Of a stretch of 64,000 bases of DNA, positions 27,177 to 38,336 are shown in pieces (position 1 is the first letter of the stretch; every line of letters begins with the position of its first letter). The translations under genes were made by a program, and so were the position numbers. Source of the stretch: JACPNO01 sp963825405 (GTDB lineage Bacteria > Acidobacteriota > Terriglobia > Bryobacterales > Bryobacteraceae); contig CAWGTB010000005.1 of NCBI GenBank assembly GCA_963825405.1, positions 434,001 through 498,000 on the forward strand, written 5' to 3'. The notes below the pieces were generated by a model that had not been told where the DNA came from, searched no databases, and saw nothing but the letters and a program-made list of their open reading frames with translations.

Positions 27177-27818
27177 TTAAAAAACATAGGTTAGGCCTAC
27201 CATGGGAACGATATCGTGCAGCCAGCCGCCGATATGCGCGCCAGGCGACGCCGCGATGACTCTGGAAGGAAAGGGCGTGGCATAATCCCACAGCTCCACC
27301 CGCAGCGCCAGCCTCCGAGTCAGACGGTACTTGACGCCGCCGCCGGCGGCAGCCATGAGCTTATACTCCATGGTCTTGGTGAGGAGCGCGAAATCGGAGA
27401 GCGGCTGGTACGCGTTTTCCGCTCCCGTTCCCCGAAAGACGCGCATGCCCGCGCCCACGCCCACGAAAGGCCGCACCCGCGACCGCATCGGACGCGCATG
27501 CCAGAGGACGTTGTACTGCACGGTATGGGTCTCTCCCCGAAAGGAAACATCCGAACCGCCGTCGGACAGCTTCAGGTTGCTGAACTGAAACGTGTAACGC
27601 AGCTCTCCTCCGATTTGGCGAAAAAGGTTCTGTCCGATCAAACCGCCCATGGCGACGCCGGGCGAGAAACCGGTGCTGGCGCTACCGGTCGAATTGGATA
27701 CGGTGAGACTGTTGTCGAAACCGCCGCCGGTGACGCCCCCGAGCTCCCACTTCTGGGCAGGACAAAGGTGCGCCAACAGGGACAGCACAACGGAGAGACA
27801 AATCGCAAAAGATTTCAT
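27177..27818 (-). CDS. Outer-membrane beta-barrel protein (OmpA-like/opacity type)
   Basis: 213 residues. Signal peptide MKSFAICLSVVLSLLAHLCPAQ. Then about eight amphipathic strands typical of a small barrel (IGGELRYTFQFSNLKL, RPFVGVGAGMRVFRGTG, AAAGGGVKYRLTRRLALRVELWDY), ending in VGLTYVF with a terminal Phe. This fits the OMP beta-barrel family (PF13505 type). No partner domain (OmpA C-terminus) is present. It lies upstream of the decaheme operon on the same strand, with a 77-nt gap that may hold that operon's promoter; a functional link is not shown. Confidence 0.75.
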   Translation of the reverse strand: MKSFAICLSVVLSLLAHLCPAQKWELGGVTGGGFDNSLTVSNSTGSASTGFSPGVAMGGLIGQNLFRQIGGELRYTFQFSNLKLSDGGSDVSFRGETHTVQYNVLWHARPMRSRVRPFVGVGAGMRVFRGTGAENAYQPLSDFALLTKTMEYKLMAAAGGGVKYRLTRRLALRVELWDYATPFPSRVIAASPGAHIGGWLHDIVPMVGLTYVF

Positions 27819-27834
27819 AGTCGTTTTTTGTTGC

Positions 27835-30834
27835 CTATTTGATCACTCGCAGCAGCACGGAGGTCGAGATGGTGCCCTGCATGATCCGTAGCGGCACGCT
27901 CATTCCCGTCGGTACCCAACTGGGCACGCTGACATTAATCTGATCGACGCCCACCAGGCCCGGCGTCAAACCTGCATACAGTACAGGGAGCGCGACGCCG
28001 CCGAGGGTGACATCCGGCTGAACCGCGGCCGAAAGTAGCGGATCGACCGGCGCCGGCACGCCGGCTTCAATGGGCAGCGTGGTGCGGCCGAGGCCGGTTA
28101 AGTAGATCACTAGAATGTCGCCCCGGTGGACAGGATTGGCCAGGGTGGCGAGCATATTGTTGCTGGCGCGGACCACGGTCGCGATCCCGGTGTCCGGCCC
28201 GGCTGTCCCGTTACGAAACACGCTCGGAGCGGTGTCGAGCACGTTGATGTCCAGGTTGTTGCTTATACCGCCAGGAGAGCGAAAAACCAGTGTGGCGTCG
28301 CCCTCCGCATCGAAGGGCAGTTGGGCGTTGATCTGCGATGGCGAAACCAGGAACAAAGGCACAGGCTCGCCGTTCACGGTGAGGCAAGCCCCTCCCAGGA
28401 GGGTTGGAATCGGAATTTCACCGGCGACGGCGGTGACCATGCTCAGATGGCTTCCGAAAACAGAGATCAAACCGCCGGACGCTACCGTCGGCGTGTAATC
28501 GCCGGAGCTGACGACCCGATCGAGCACAGGTACCGCATACGCTTCGTCATAGTTCCACGGAAGCACGGTGAAACCGGAAGTGGTCAGCGAGATGAACGCG
28601 CTGCGGCTGGCAAGGGCGGCCAGAGTTCGGGTAAACGGGGTGGCGGAGTTGCCCAGAAGCGGTGATTCCACCATGCGGGTAGGGCGCAGCGGAATGCCCG
28701 TGGCCAGATCCACCCGCTCGATGACCCCTCCGGTGTTGATTCCGGGCGAGGTTGTACGTACGGCCAACAGGTCGACAAAGGCCACACCGGACGAAAGACC
28801 GGTGGTGTTGTCCAGCTGAAGCGCCGGAGCAAGCGACGAATTCAATACGTTGTTGTCCACCACGAACTGCTGGTAGTTCGAAGCGCCATAAGCACCAGAG
28901 AGCCCCGTGAAGTCTTTACGGGCCGCCGTGAACGTGTCGGCGCTCGCGTTGTAAAGCAGGACCGTGCCATCAGCCATCGCGGCCAGAATCGATGCACCGT
29001 TGGCAGAGGCGGATAAAACCGTGAGCACGTTGATGCTGTTGGCAAAAGCGCCGAGAGACGGCAGCGTAGTCGCGGTGCGGCTGGACACGTCGATGCGGTC
29101 AATGGTATGCACCGGCCCCGCCACTCGCGAGGCGACCAGGACGGCATTACCGGAGGCGGCGATCGAGTGCGGATAGTGCCCGGGGGGCATGGCCAGCGGC
29201 AATTGCGGAGCTAACGTCTCCAAATCGAAGATGTATACGAGCTGGGAATTTTCGTGGCCGACGAGCAGGTAATGGCGATCCGGGGTGAGGGCCATCTGGG
29301 TAGGTGTATTGGCGGTGCGCAGCGTGGCCACCGGCTCGGTGCCGGAACCGGCGAAGACCAGTACCTGATTGCGGTCGCCCAGCAAAACGTAGAAACGGTC
29401 TCGGGCCGGATCGGCCAACACGTCGACTGGAGCTCCCGGGAGCATCACGAAGTCGCCGCGCTGATCCGGTTCCCGGCTGTTAATCAACAAGCGAATGTCC
29501 GCAGCCACATTGACGGCTGCGCTGGAATTGACATGGATCAACACGGTCGCGGTGCCATCCTGCCCTTCAAACGCGCTGGGATCGACGGTGACCTTCACAA
29601 CGGCCGGCGTCACCCCCGATGCGGGAGAAATCGTGACACCGGCGGTGTCAGTGGTCAGCGTAAAATCTGTCGCTCCCCCGCCGGGATCGAAAATCGTGAC
29701 CTCTTGAGTAATGGGGCGGCGGTCGCAGTAACTGCCGCGGAAAACCAGGTTCTGGATGCTGGATGCCAGGCGCGGGACGCTGTTGAGCGATCCCACCGGA
29801 AGGGTCATCGAGCCACTATCGGAAACCGCATACATCGTGTCCCGGTGCGCGTTGAGCACTGCTTTGCCGGCAAGGTGCTCGGGCAGGCGCAGCGTCTGGC
29901 GGATCGTCAGGTTGTCGGCGTCTGTCAGCAGCAGGACCGGCGGCGTGACCGCCCCTGCCGGCGGCACCTCGGCATACAGGATGCCAGCCACCGAATCGAT
30001 GGCCGTGCTGCCGATATTGAGCTGACCCAAAGCGTCAGGAAACTGTGAGAGCAATTGGCCTGCCCGGTTGAACAGCCCCCAGCCCGCGGTGAAATAGGAG
30101 CCATCCTGGCTGACGCTCACAGCGCGCGGACCCATGGCCGGAGTCGACGTGTATCCGACAGAGGTGAGCGCATGCTGCATCACGTCGTAGCGGAAGCGAA
30201 AGGTGTCGGTGAGACCGTAGATCCAGTAGCCATCGGCCGACACCGACACCGACGCCGCGATCACCTGCGCTGGAAAGTTGGCGGGAGCGACAGGCAGCGT
30301 CTTGGCGATGACCCCGGCGATCGTGTCCAGCACCCGCAGCGATCCCGAGACCGGGTCGAACAACATAAACTCACCCGTGGTCACAACCAGAGCCAGGCCG
30401 TCGATGCCGAAGGCGACCCCCAACGGCGGGTTGCCCAGGCCGAAAGTTTGCCTGCTATTCGAGGCGAGGCCAAGCACGGTAAGCGCGTTGCTGGAGGGCA
30501 TGGGCAACGCAAAGTTGCCGAAGTGCGCGACCAGCAGAAACCTTCCGTCCGGCGAGAGCGCGAGCGAGCCCGGATAGGGCGGCACGTTGAGGGAGCTGTG
30601 GACCACGCCATCTGCCAGGGACTGTACTTCGATGCGGTTGGCGGTGAAATTGGCCACGTACAGAACACCGCGAGCCTCGTCGAGCGCGATATCGGAGGGC
30701 TGGCCGCCGATGGAGGTGACCTTGCCAAACGTCGCCGCCTGCGCCGGTATCCCCTCGGCGAGTAAGCCCGCCGCCAGCAGGATGGCCGCTATCGGTCCCG
30801 CGCGGCGGGCGTAATAACTAATGTTGCGATTCAT
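27835..30834 (-). CDS. Secreted propeller protein with BACON-like and Solibacter-type C-terminal domains
   Basis: About 999 residues from MNRNIS (30834); an upstream start would add 14. A signal peptide ends near GIPAQA. Next comes a YVTN/NHL-like beta-propeller (IALDEARGVLYVANF, LALSPDGRFLLVAHF), a BACON-like immunoglobulin domain (VTISPASGVTPAVVKVTV), a second propeller (MALTPDRHYLLVGHENSQLVYIFD), and a C-terminal domain with ISVFGSHLS, LLGGACLTVNGEPVPLF, SPSQINAQLPF, IYLTGLG and VTLGGVALPVLYAG. The last matches my memory of the TIGR03437-type domain that is abundant in Solibacter. It lies just after the Tad genes, same strand. Function unknown. Confidence 0.82.
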   Translation of the reverse strand: MNRNISYYARRAGPIAAILLAAGLLAEGIPAQAATFGKVTSIGGQPSDIALDEARGVLYVANFTANRIEVQSLADGVVHSSLNVPPYPGSLALSPDGRFLLVAHFGNFALPMPSSNALTVLGLASNSRQTFGLGNPPLGVAFGIDGLALVVTTGEFMLFDPVSGSLRVLDTIAGVIAKTLPVAPANFPAQVIAASVSVSADGYWIYGLTDTFRFRYDVMQHALTSVGYTSTPAMGPRAVSVSQDGSYFTAGWGLFNRAGQLLSQFPDALGQLNIGSTAIDSVAGILYAEVPPAGAVTPPVLLLTDADNLTIRQTLRLPEHLAGKAVLNAHRDTMYAVSDSGSMTLPVGSLNSVPRLASSIQNLVFRGSYCDRRPITQEVTIFDPGGGATDFTLTTDTAGVTISPASGVTPAVVKVTVDPSAFEGQDGTATVLIHVNSSAAVNVAADIRLLINSREPDQRGDFVMLPGAPVDVLADPARDRFYVLLGDRNQVLVFAGSGTEPVATLRTANTPTQMALTPDRHYLLVGHENSQLVYIFDLETLAPQLPLAMPPGHYPHSIAASGNAVLVASRVAGPVHTIDRIDVSSRTATTLPSLGAFANSINVLTVLSASANGASILAAMADGTVLLYNASADTFTAARKDFTGLSGAYGASNYQQFVVDNNVLNSSLAPALQLDNTTGLSSGVAFVDLLAVRTTSPGINTGGVIERVDLATGIPLRPTRMVESPLLGNSATPFTRTLAALASRSAFISLTTSGFTVLPWNYDEAYAVPVLDRVVSSGDYTPTVASGGLISVFGSHLSMVTAVAGEIPIPTLLGGACLTVNGEPVPLFLVSPSQINAQLPFDAEGDATLVFRSPGGISNNLDINVLDTAPSVFRNGTAGPDTGIATVVRASNNMLATLANPVHRGDILVIYLTGLGRTTLPIEAGVPAPVDPLLSAAVQPDVTLGGVALPVLYAGLTPGLVGVDQINVSVPSWVPTGMSVPLRIMQGTISTSVLLRVIK

Positions 30835-30917
30835 AGCCTTCTCAACTCCGGCGGCGCCAGCGCGCACGGGGTTCACCCGCCGCCTGACACGCCGCTTCCA
30901 CGCGTGCCTCTACTGCG

Positions 30918-31010
30918 TTATTCGACATTCTTGCGGCGCCGCAATACGATCACGCCCAACAAAACCAGCGCCCCTACGGCGCACGCGATACGAACCAATG
31001 AGCTTTCCAT
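30918..31010 (-). CDS. 30-residue single-pass membrane peptide
   Basis: A 30-codon open frame: it starts MESSLVRIACAVGALVLL and ends in a basic RRRKNVE. One hydrophobic segment (about residues 7-23) followed by RRR suggests an N-out, C-in single-pass peptide. AAAGGAG precedes the ATG at 8-nt spacing, a strong ribosome site for a frame this short. It sits between tadC (45 nt upstream) and the propeller gene (83 nt downstream), all on the minus strand. It is not a Flp pilin: no G/xxxxEY site. The shape is like the sorting tails of surface proteins, but standing alone. Confidence 0.55.
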   Translation of the reverse strand: MESSLVRIACAVGALVLLGVIVLRRRKNVE

Positions 31011-31055
31011 GTTTGTTTCTCCTTTCTTTCCGTTTTTGTTCCCGTTCCCAGCGGC

Positions 31056-31970
31056 CTACATGTTGACCATCATCGGAATCAGGTCGCGCGTGATGCGCAC
31101 CATCACCGGCCCCACCGTCACCACGAACAACGAAGGCAGGATGCAGAAGAAGATAGGAAACACCAGCTTGACACCCAACTTGGCGGCCTTCTCCTCGGCT
31201 TGCTGGCGGGTTTGCACCCGCATGTATTCGGAATGGCCTCGCAAGCTCTGCGCGATGCTGGTGCCAAAGCGGTCGGCCTGGATGAGCACGCCTACCAGCT
31301 TCTTGAGCTCGTCAACCCCCGTCCGCGCCGCCAAATTGCGCAACGCCTCGGCGCGCAGCTTACCGGCCTTCAGCTCAAGGTTCATCAGGCTGAACTCCTC
31401 GCTGATTTCCGGGTGGGCATATTGCAACTCTTTGGCTACCTGCAGCACCGCCTGGTCCAACCCCAGACCGGATTCGACGCACACCACCATCAGGTCGAGC
31501 GCGTTGGGCAGGCCGCGCCGAATCTGTTTCTGGCGGCGCTTGACCTGCCTTCGCAGGTACTGGTTGGGTCCGAGGAAACCCACGGCCAGCGCCGCCGCTA
31601 CCGCCATGAACCTTTGGTTGGGATCGGTTACCGGGCCCAGAATCAGACCCAGCGTGAGCAACGGCAGCAGCAGCCCGAACGCCACCTTGGCGCCATAGAA
31701 CATTTTGACGGCGCCCGGGCTGCGATAGCCGGCGCGCACCAGGCGCCGTTGGATCACCGACGTATCCTGAGGGGAGGCAGGAATAAGGGTGCCCAATTTC
31801 TTCACCAGCTCGTGCCAGGCCAAGCTGGGATGGGCGGTCATGGGCGTGGACGACAATGCAGCCTCGGTGACCCGTTCGATCGCTGCCTTGGGACGCGACC
31901 AAAAATTGATGCCGATCAGCGTGAACAGCGAAGCCAAAACCAGAAACATCAGTAGGGTGCCGAGCAGCAT
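31056..31970 (-). CDS. tadC: Tad pilus platform protein TadC (T2SS-F family)
   Basis: 304 residues. An N-terminal membrane segment, then GLILGPVTDP region membrane spans, the T2SSF cytoplasmic core (LPNALDLMVVCVESGLGLDQAVLQVAKEL, FSLMNLELKAGKLRAEALRNLA, FGTSIAQSLRGHSEYMR) and a C-terminal hydrophobic pair ending PMMVNM. With TadB it forms the inner-membrane platform on which the TadA ATPase works. It is the last canonical tad gene in the operon, 3 nt after tadB. Confidence 0.92.
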   Translation of the reverse strand: MLLGTLLMFLVLASLFTLIGINFWSRPKAAIERVTEAALSSTPMTAHPSLAWHELVKKLGTLIPASPQDTSVIQRRLVRAGYRSPGAVKMFYGAKVAFGLLLPLLTLGLILGPVTDPNQRFMAVAAALAVGFLGPNQYLRRQVKRRQKQIRRGLPNALDLMVVCVESGLGLDQAVLQVAKELQYAHPEISEEFSLMNLELKAGKLRAEALRNLAARTGVDELKKLVGVLIQADRFGTSIAQSLRGHSEYMRVQTRQQAEEKAAKLGVKLVFPIFFCILPSLFVVTVGPVMVRITRDLIPMMVNM

Positions 31971-31973
31971 GGG

Positions 31974-32948
31974 TCAGACCTCGATCGAGACGATTTTCTT
32001 GATCACGGCGTATCCCACCAGCTGCAATGCGATAGCGCCCCCCAACATCCAGTGCCCAACTGTGTCCCGGACAAAGAACAGGACGTAGTCGGGATTCACG
32101 TAGAACATGACGCCGCCGACGGCAGCCGGAATCAGCGACAGCACGGTGCCGGTGAGACGCCCGTGAGCGCTGATGGCGCGCATGCGCCCGCGCAGTTTGA
32201 ACCGCTCGCGGATCAGGTAGGCAAGCTTCTCCAGCACCTCCGCCAGGTTGCCGCCAGTGCGCTTCTGCAGCAGCACCGCCGAAACAAAAAAATGCACGTC
32301 GAGCAGCGGAATCCGGGTAGCGAGCTTTTCGAGCGCGACTTCGAGCGGCAGCCCCAGGTTCTGCTCATCGAAGGTGCGCCGGAACTCTCCCGCCAGCGGA
32401 TCGTCGAACTCGCGGTGCAGCATCTCGAGCGAGACCGAAAAAGCGTGTCCGGCGCGCATGGACCGTGCCACGAATTCCAGGCCTTCTGGGAACTGCTCCT
32501 CGAACTTAGCCAGACGCGATCGGCCCTTGCGAACGATATAAAACACCGGAATGGCGGCGAACAAGAGCCCGACGGGCAGCGCCAGCCGGTTGAGCGGCGG
32601 AGGCGCGGCATACCAGACCGAGCCCGAACCCGCCAGCAAACCGGCGAGCGACAAATTAGACAGACGCGTAACATTCCAGCGCACTCCGGCTTGATCGAGC
32701 AGACCCTGCAGCCGCCGCCGGACCTCGAAGCGGTGCAGCAGCTTCAGAACCAGCGAGCGGTTGGCGGCGTCGTCGGTCTGCATGAGCACCGGCTGCGCCG
32801 AGGCGCGCTTGGTTTTCTTGGCCGCGGTTCCCAACAGACGGCTCTTGATGGTAGCCAGGTCGCCCTGGCGCATCTTGCGGTCGAGCACCAGGAACAGGCC
32901 CGTCGTGACGCCCACCACTACCACGAAAATCAGAATGACCACTCCCAT
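31974..32948 (-). CDS. tadB: Tad pilus platform protein TadB (T2SS-F family)
   Basis: 324 residues. N-terminal membrane anchor (VVILIFVVVVGVTTGLFLV), a second membrane pair near the middle, the T2SSF core (FPEGLEFVARSMRAGHAFSVSLEMLHREF, FDEQNLGLPLEVALEKLATRIPLLDVHFF, QKRTGGNLAEVLEKLAYLIRERF) and a C-terminal membrane pair. It pairs with TadC in the inner-membrane platform of the Flp pilus machine. It lies between tadA (10 nt) and tadC (3 nt). Confidence 0.93.
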   Translation of the reverse strand: MGVVILIFVVVVGVTTGLFLVLDRKMRQGDLATIKSRLLGTAAKKTKRASAQPVLMQTDDAANRSLVLKLLHRFEVRRRLQGLLDQAGVRWNVTRLSNLSLAGLLAGSGSVWYAAPPPLNRLALPVGLLFAAIPVFYIVRKGRSRLAKFEEQFPEGLEFVARSMRAGHAFSVSLEMLHREFDDPLAGEFRRTFDEQNLGLPLEVALEKLATRIPLLDVHFFVSAVLLQKRTGGNLAEVLEKLAYLIRERFKLRGRMRAISAHGRLTGTVLSLIPAAVGGVMFYVNPDYVLFFVRDTVGHWMLGGAIALQLVGYAVIKKIVSIEV

Positions 32949-32958
32949 AGCCGCCGCC

Positions 32959-34313
<1,355 letters not shown>

Positions 34314-34320
<7 letters not shown>

Positions 34321-35498
34321 GCGACTCCGTTTCTCAAGGTGGAGCTACGCGGCTTCAAGGCCGCGATTTCGTGCGCAAAACTCCCGATGGCGCGAGCCAA
34401 GGCACACTCGGCCAAAGGCAGGCCGGCATGCAGGGCATGGTGCAACGCCAGATAGTCGTTGGGAAAGCTGGCATATACCGGAGCTTGCAGGATTTTCGCC
34501 ATGGCCTCCGGTGTCAGCCCCTCGTGGCTCGACCGGTTCACTACCACGTGGAATTGATCCTGGCTCAGGCCCAACAGGCCCAGCATGGCCACCGCTTTGC
34601 GAGTAAGGTGCAGGCTGGGTAGCTCTGCCGTCGAGATGACAAAGGCGTGATCGGCATCCGGCAGCAGCAGTAGACTTAAGCGGTCGAATACCGAAGGCAG
34701 ATCGACCACTAGCCAGTCATAGGCCGCCCGCGAGCATTCGAGCAGCGCCCGGAGACGCGCCGGATCGGTTTTCTGAGATGCAGGCGAAGGCGGTGCGGGC
34801 AGAATGTCCAGACCCTCCGTGGTCACGACTCGCGGGCCCCAGTCTGCGACGGACGGATTGCCCTGGACCTCCACCGCACGCAACGCATCGTTCACCGACG
34901 GACCGGCGGGCAGCTTGAACAGCAGCCGCGCCGTACCGCCGAACAGATCGAAATCCGCCAGCAGGATCCGGCTGCCGGTGGCCTTGCGCAATGCCATGGC
35001 GGTGTGCGCGGCCAGGATCGACGCCCCCGACCCGGGTTTTGCGCTCGCGAATACCAGCAGACGGGCGCGACCCGGCCCTGCTTCGCCGTGCCCGGACTGA
35101 CGGAGGATGCGCCGCGCCGCCTCGTGCTGCGCCTCACCGGTGAAGGGCGCGTGGAGAAATTCTGAGGCGCCGGCACGCAGGCAACGGAGCAGCGCATCGG
35201 GGCCGTTCTTGAGGTCGAGGCCGATCACCGGCACGCCAGGCGTCCGGCGGGAGGCTTCCTCGATCAGGCCGGCTGCCCGCTCAAGGTCGGCCGACACGTC
35301 CAACAAGATGACGTCCGGTTTCACGCGGCGCAGCAGCGCATGTAGATCTTCGGTCGAGGGATACTCGGCCGTTTCAGCAGCTATCTGAAAGGCTCCACCG
35401 GCTTCGACTTCGCGCCGCAGGGGCTGAGCCAGGTCCCGGTTGGGAAGAATGGCCAGCGCCGCCAAGGGAAGTCCTCCCGAATTGGATTTGTTCTTCAC
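34314..35498 (-). CDS. tadZ: TadZ/CpaE-like pilus localisation ATPase
   Basis: 394 residues. The N-terminal 120 form a receiver-like domain (LLRRVKPDVILLDVSADLERA; GVPVIGLDLKNG). The C-terminal part is a ParA/MinD-type ATPase with a degenerate Walker A (ASAKPGSGASILAAHTA), LLADFDLFGG and WLVVDLPSVFDRLSL. In Tad systems TadZ/CpaE marks the cell site where the pilus is built. The P-loop keeps the Lys and Ser but lacks the canonical KGG lead, so nucleotide turnover may be weak. It overlaps tadA by 7 nt and follows cpaC by 33 nt. Confidence 0.85.
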
Positions 35499-35531
35499 TG
35501 ATTTCAGACCTGTGGAGCGATCGTCGCCGTC

Positions 35532-36943
35532 TTAGAGCGATCCCTTTCCGTTGCCAGACGAAGCCGCGGGCGCTTCCTTACGGGGCTCGATCGGGATGTC
35601 TCGCAGAAACTCCCTGGGCGTGGGCGGCATCACCTGGTCGCCGGGTGCCCGCGGCGTGATCAGCTCCGGTGTCACCATCACCAGTAGTTCGGTTTTGGTT
35701 TTGCTGATTGCACGGCTCTTGAACAGCGCGCCAAGAATGGGGATGCTCGCGAGGCCCGGCAGCTTGGAGAGACTCTCAGTAACCCGGTCGTCCAGGAGTC
35801 CGCCGATTACGAAGCTCTGCCCCTCACCCAGTTCCACGTCGGTTTCGATGCGCCGTGTGGCCAGTGCCGGAATCGTGAAACCGCTGAACACCACGCTATT
35901 GGACACATCGATAGTCGAAACTTCGGGTTTGACATGCATCTTGATGGTGTGGTGCGGCGTAATCACCGGCAAGAACGAGACCCGGATGCCATACTCGCGA
36001 AACTGTACGGTGATGGCGCCCGCACTCGCGCCGCCTTGCAGGATCGGCACGGGGAACTCGCCCCCCACCAGAAAACTAGCCTCCTTGCCGTTGGTGGTTA
36101 CCAGATTCGGCTCGGCAAGAATTTGCAGCAATCCCTGCGTCTGAAGATCTTTGATGATGGCGCCCAGGTTCAAGTCCGGGCGGAAGGCGAAGATGTTCAG
36201 CGCGTCAGCGATCGAGAACGTGGTAGCGGCGCCGGCCAGGGCGGCGGGAATCGACCCCGCTCAGCGACGAGGCGCTGGCGCTCGGAAACTGGCCGGTCGC
36301 CGACACGGCCCGGCGTGTTCAAAGCTCCAGTGGACAAGAAGTTGATTCCAAAATCGGTTTCGACGGCGCGGTTCAGTTCGGCAAAACGCACGCGCAGAAT
36401 GATCTGCTTCTCACCGGCGCCGGGGGCGACCTGCAGGTTGCTGACCACCGTCTTGCTGAAGGGCGCCGTCAATGCCAGGGCCCGGTCCGCTACCGCCTGG
36501 CTGCTGACGTGCCCGATGAGGGACAAGGCGTCGCGGCTGGCGCGGATGTCGATGGTCTCGCCGGGAAAGGTCTCGCGCAGCAAGAGCCGCACCGGCTCCA
36601 GGTTCGGTTCCACCGTCACCGTAAAGAACAACGGTTCGCCGGCTCGCTGCCAGATCACCAAGCTCGATAGACCGAGCGACTTGGCATTTACCAGAATCTC
36701 CCGGCTGGTGACGGCCACCGCGTCGATCACTTCCGGATTGCCGATCGAAACCCGCGCAATGTCACCCGGACGTTCGATCACAATGCTCTTTCCGACGGTC
36801 AGCTTCATGCGCTCGCCGGCAGGTTCGGAGACCGGTGAATCCTGCGCCAGCAGGCGCACCGTCGCCACTAGCGCGAGCACCGCGCCCAGGCGCCATCGCG
36901 ACCCGATACTTTTTGAAAAACCCATTCCTAGTACCTCTGGCAT
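35532..36943 (-). CDS. cpaC: Tad pilus secretin CpaC/RcpA, frame broken twice
   Basis: About 470 residues. Start near 36943 or 36925 (MGFSKS), signal peptide, N-domain (ERMKLTVGKSIVIERPGDIARVSIGNPEVIDAV), BON-like segment (LIGHVSSQAVADRALAL), then the secretin core (ILAEPNLVTTNGKEASFLVGGEFPVP, RIETDVELGEGQSFVIGGLL, PILGALFKS, VMVTPELITPRAP). It forms the outer-membrane channel for the pilus. The N-terminal and secretin parts lie in different frames. Two +1 shifts, near 36290-36305 and 36239-36254, give a continuous reading through TGQFPSAS and PAALAGAATTFSIADALNIF. Confidence 0.9.
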
Positions 36944-36950
36944 AGCGCGC

Positions 36951-37854
36951 TCAATCCTTCCCGTCCGGAGAGACGGGCTTCTTGAGGCCCACCACCTCCA
37001 CGCTCTTCTGGTTGCCGCGGATAAAGACGATCTCATCGCTGGTCGGTGGCGGCGCAGGCTTGACCGGAGGGGGCTCCGCCGCCTTGGGGCGCGGAGCGTT
37101 GCGCGGCCTCTCAGAGACTGGCGCCGCGGCCACTTCGGTCTCTACCGGTGCGTCCGTAGAGGTGCATTAGTTCCTCGCCCTGGGTGGCCTCTACCTGTTG
37201 ATCGTTGGAGTTGCGCAAGACCAGTTGGATCTTGCCTTCGTTGTTGGCCAGCGTCAGAATCTCGGCCTGCTGCGGCGTTACCAGTAGTGTCACCAGCGGG
37301 GCGTTAATGGCCTGGCCGCGCGATTCGGACTGTAAAATTTGTCCCGCTGACAGAACCAGAATGTTCTGCAGCACGGTTGTCGTGATAGTGCCGTTATAGT
37401 TGGGCGGGCGTCCGGTAACCAGGACATCGACCCGCATACCGGGCAGCACGAAACCGGCCACGCTCACCACATCGTTGACCCGCACTGAGACGGCGCGCAT
37501 GCCGGTAGGGATGCTCGGCGCGAGACCCAGGCCGCTCCCCCGCGCTGCCAGGCGCCCTTCGAGCACCGGCTCGCCTAGCAGAATATGACTGATCACCGGC
37601 CGGTCGATCACGTCTTCCACGTGCGAAAAACCGCCCACTGGAAACAAGTCCACGGGAATCTTGGTGACCTTCAGCGAGGTCCGTTGGATGGTGCCGCCGG
37701 CGGGCAGCGCCTGCGCGGCCGCCACCAGATCGCGGTACTCGAGCGGTTTGGATCGGGCCCGCGCGCTCCCGGTGGATATCTGGTACACCACCGCCGATAC
37801 CACCAGCGCCAAGACCAGGCTCATCGCCAAAACCATCAAAAATCGTCGGTCCAT
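36951..37854 (-). CDS. cpaB: Tad pilus assembly protein CpaB/RcpC, frame broken once
   Basis: About 300 residues. One N-terminal membrane segment (LMVLAMSLVLALVVSAVVY), then the SAF domain (RDLVAAAQALPAGGTIQRTSLKVTKIP; AARGSGLGLAPSIPTGMRAVSVRVND) and the RcpC beta domain (AGFVLPGMRVDVLVTG, VLQNILVLSAGQ, VTLLVTPQQAEILTLANNEGKIQLVLRN). The Pro/Ala-rich tail (ending VVGLKKPVSPDGKD) is in another frame; one extra base at about 37150-37162 joins them as LYG-DAPVETE. CpaB links the secretin to the periplasmic side. It lies between tadV (22 nt) and cpaC (8 nt). Confidence 0.9.
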
Positions 37855-37876
37855 AGCTCTTTAGTCCCTCATCTCT

Positions 37877-38336
37877 TCAGGTCCGGCCCAGCAGCGCCAG
37901 CCAGGCGCCAATCACAATAGCCGGGGCATAGGGAATCGCGGCTTCAGCCGGTTCAGGCATTACTGGCGCATGCCGCCGGCGGCTCGCCCAGCGAAGTCCC
38001 AAAAACAGCCCCGCGATCAGCGCGCCCGCTACCGCGGTGATCCATCCGGCTAATCAGGATCGAACCCGGTCCGAGCAAGCTGCCAAACCCGGCCATCAGC
38101 TTGAGATCGCCGCCGCCGATGCCGTTCATCAGGTAAAACACCAGGAAAATGGCGAATCCGATGGCGGCGCCGGCCATTGCCAGCCCCCCGCCTTTCCAGC
38201 CGCCTTGCACCAGGTGGCACACAAGCCCGCCGGCCAGGGCTCCACCCGAGGTCCAGTTGGAAACCTGGCGGCGCCACAAATCCTCAGCCACGGCCGCGCA
38301 ACCTGCCGCCACCGCAATCCCTATCACCACCGTCAT
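37877..38336 (-). CDS. tadV: Prepilin peptidase TadV/CpaA (A24 family), frame broken once
   Basis: About 153 residues. The membrane aspartyl protease cleaves and likely methylates Flp-type prepilins. The first Asp lies in AEDLWRRQVSNW and the second in the GxGD-type motif NGIGGGDLKLMAGFG. The last part, AGWITAVAGALIAGLFLGLRW and a final membrane segment ending LALLGRT, is in another frame; one extra base at about 38050-38056 restores it. The ATG overlaps the TGA of the small frame upstream (ATGA). This is the only prepilin peptidase seen here. Confidence 0.87.
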
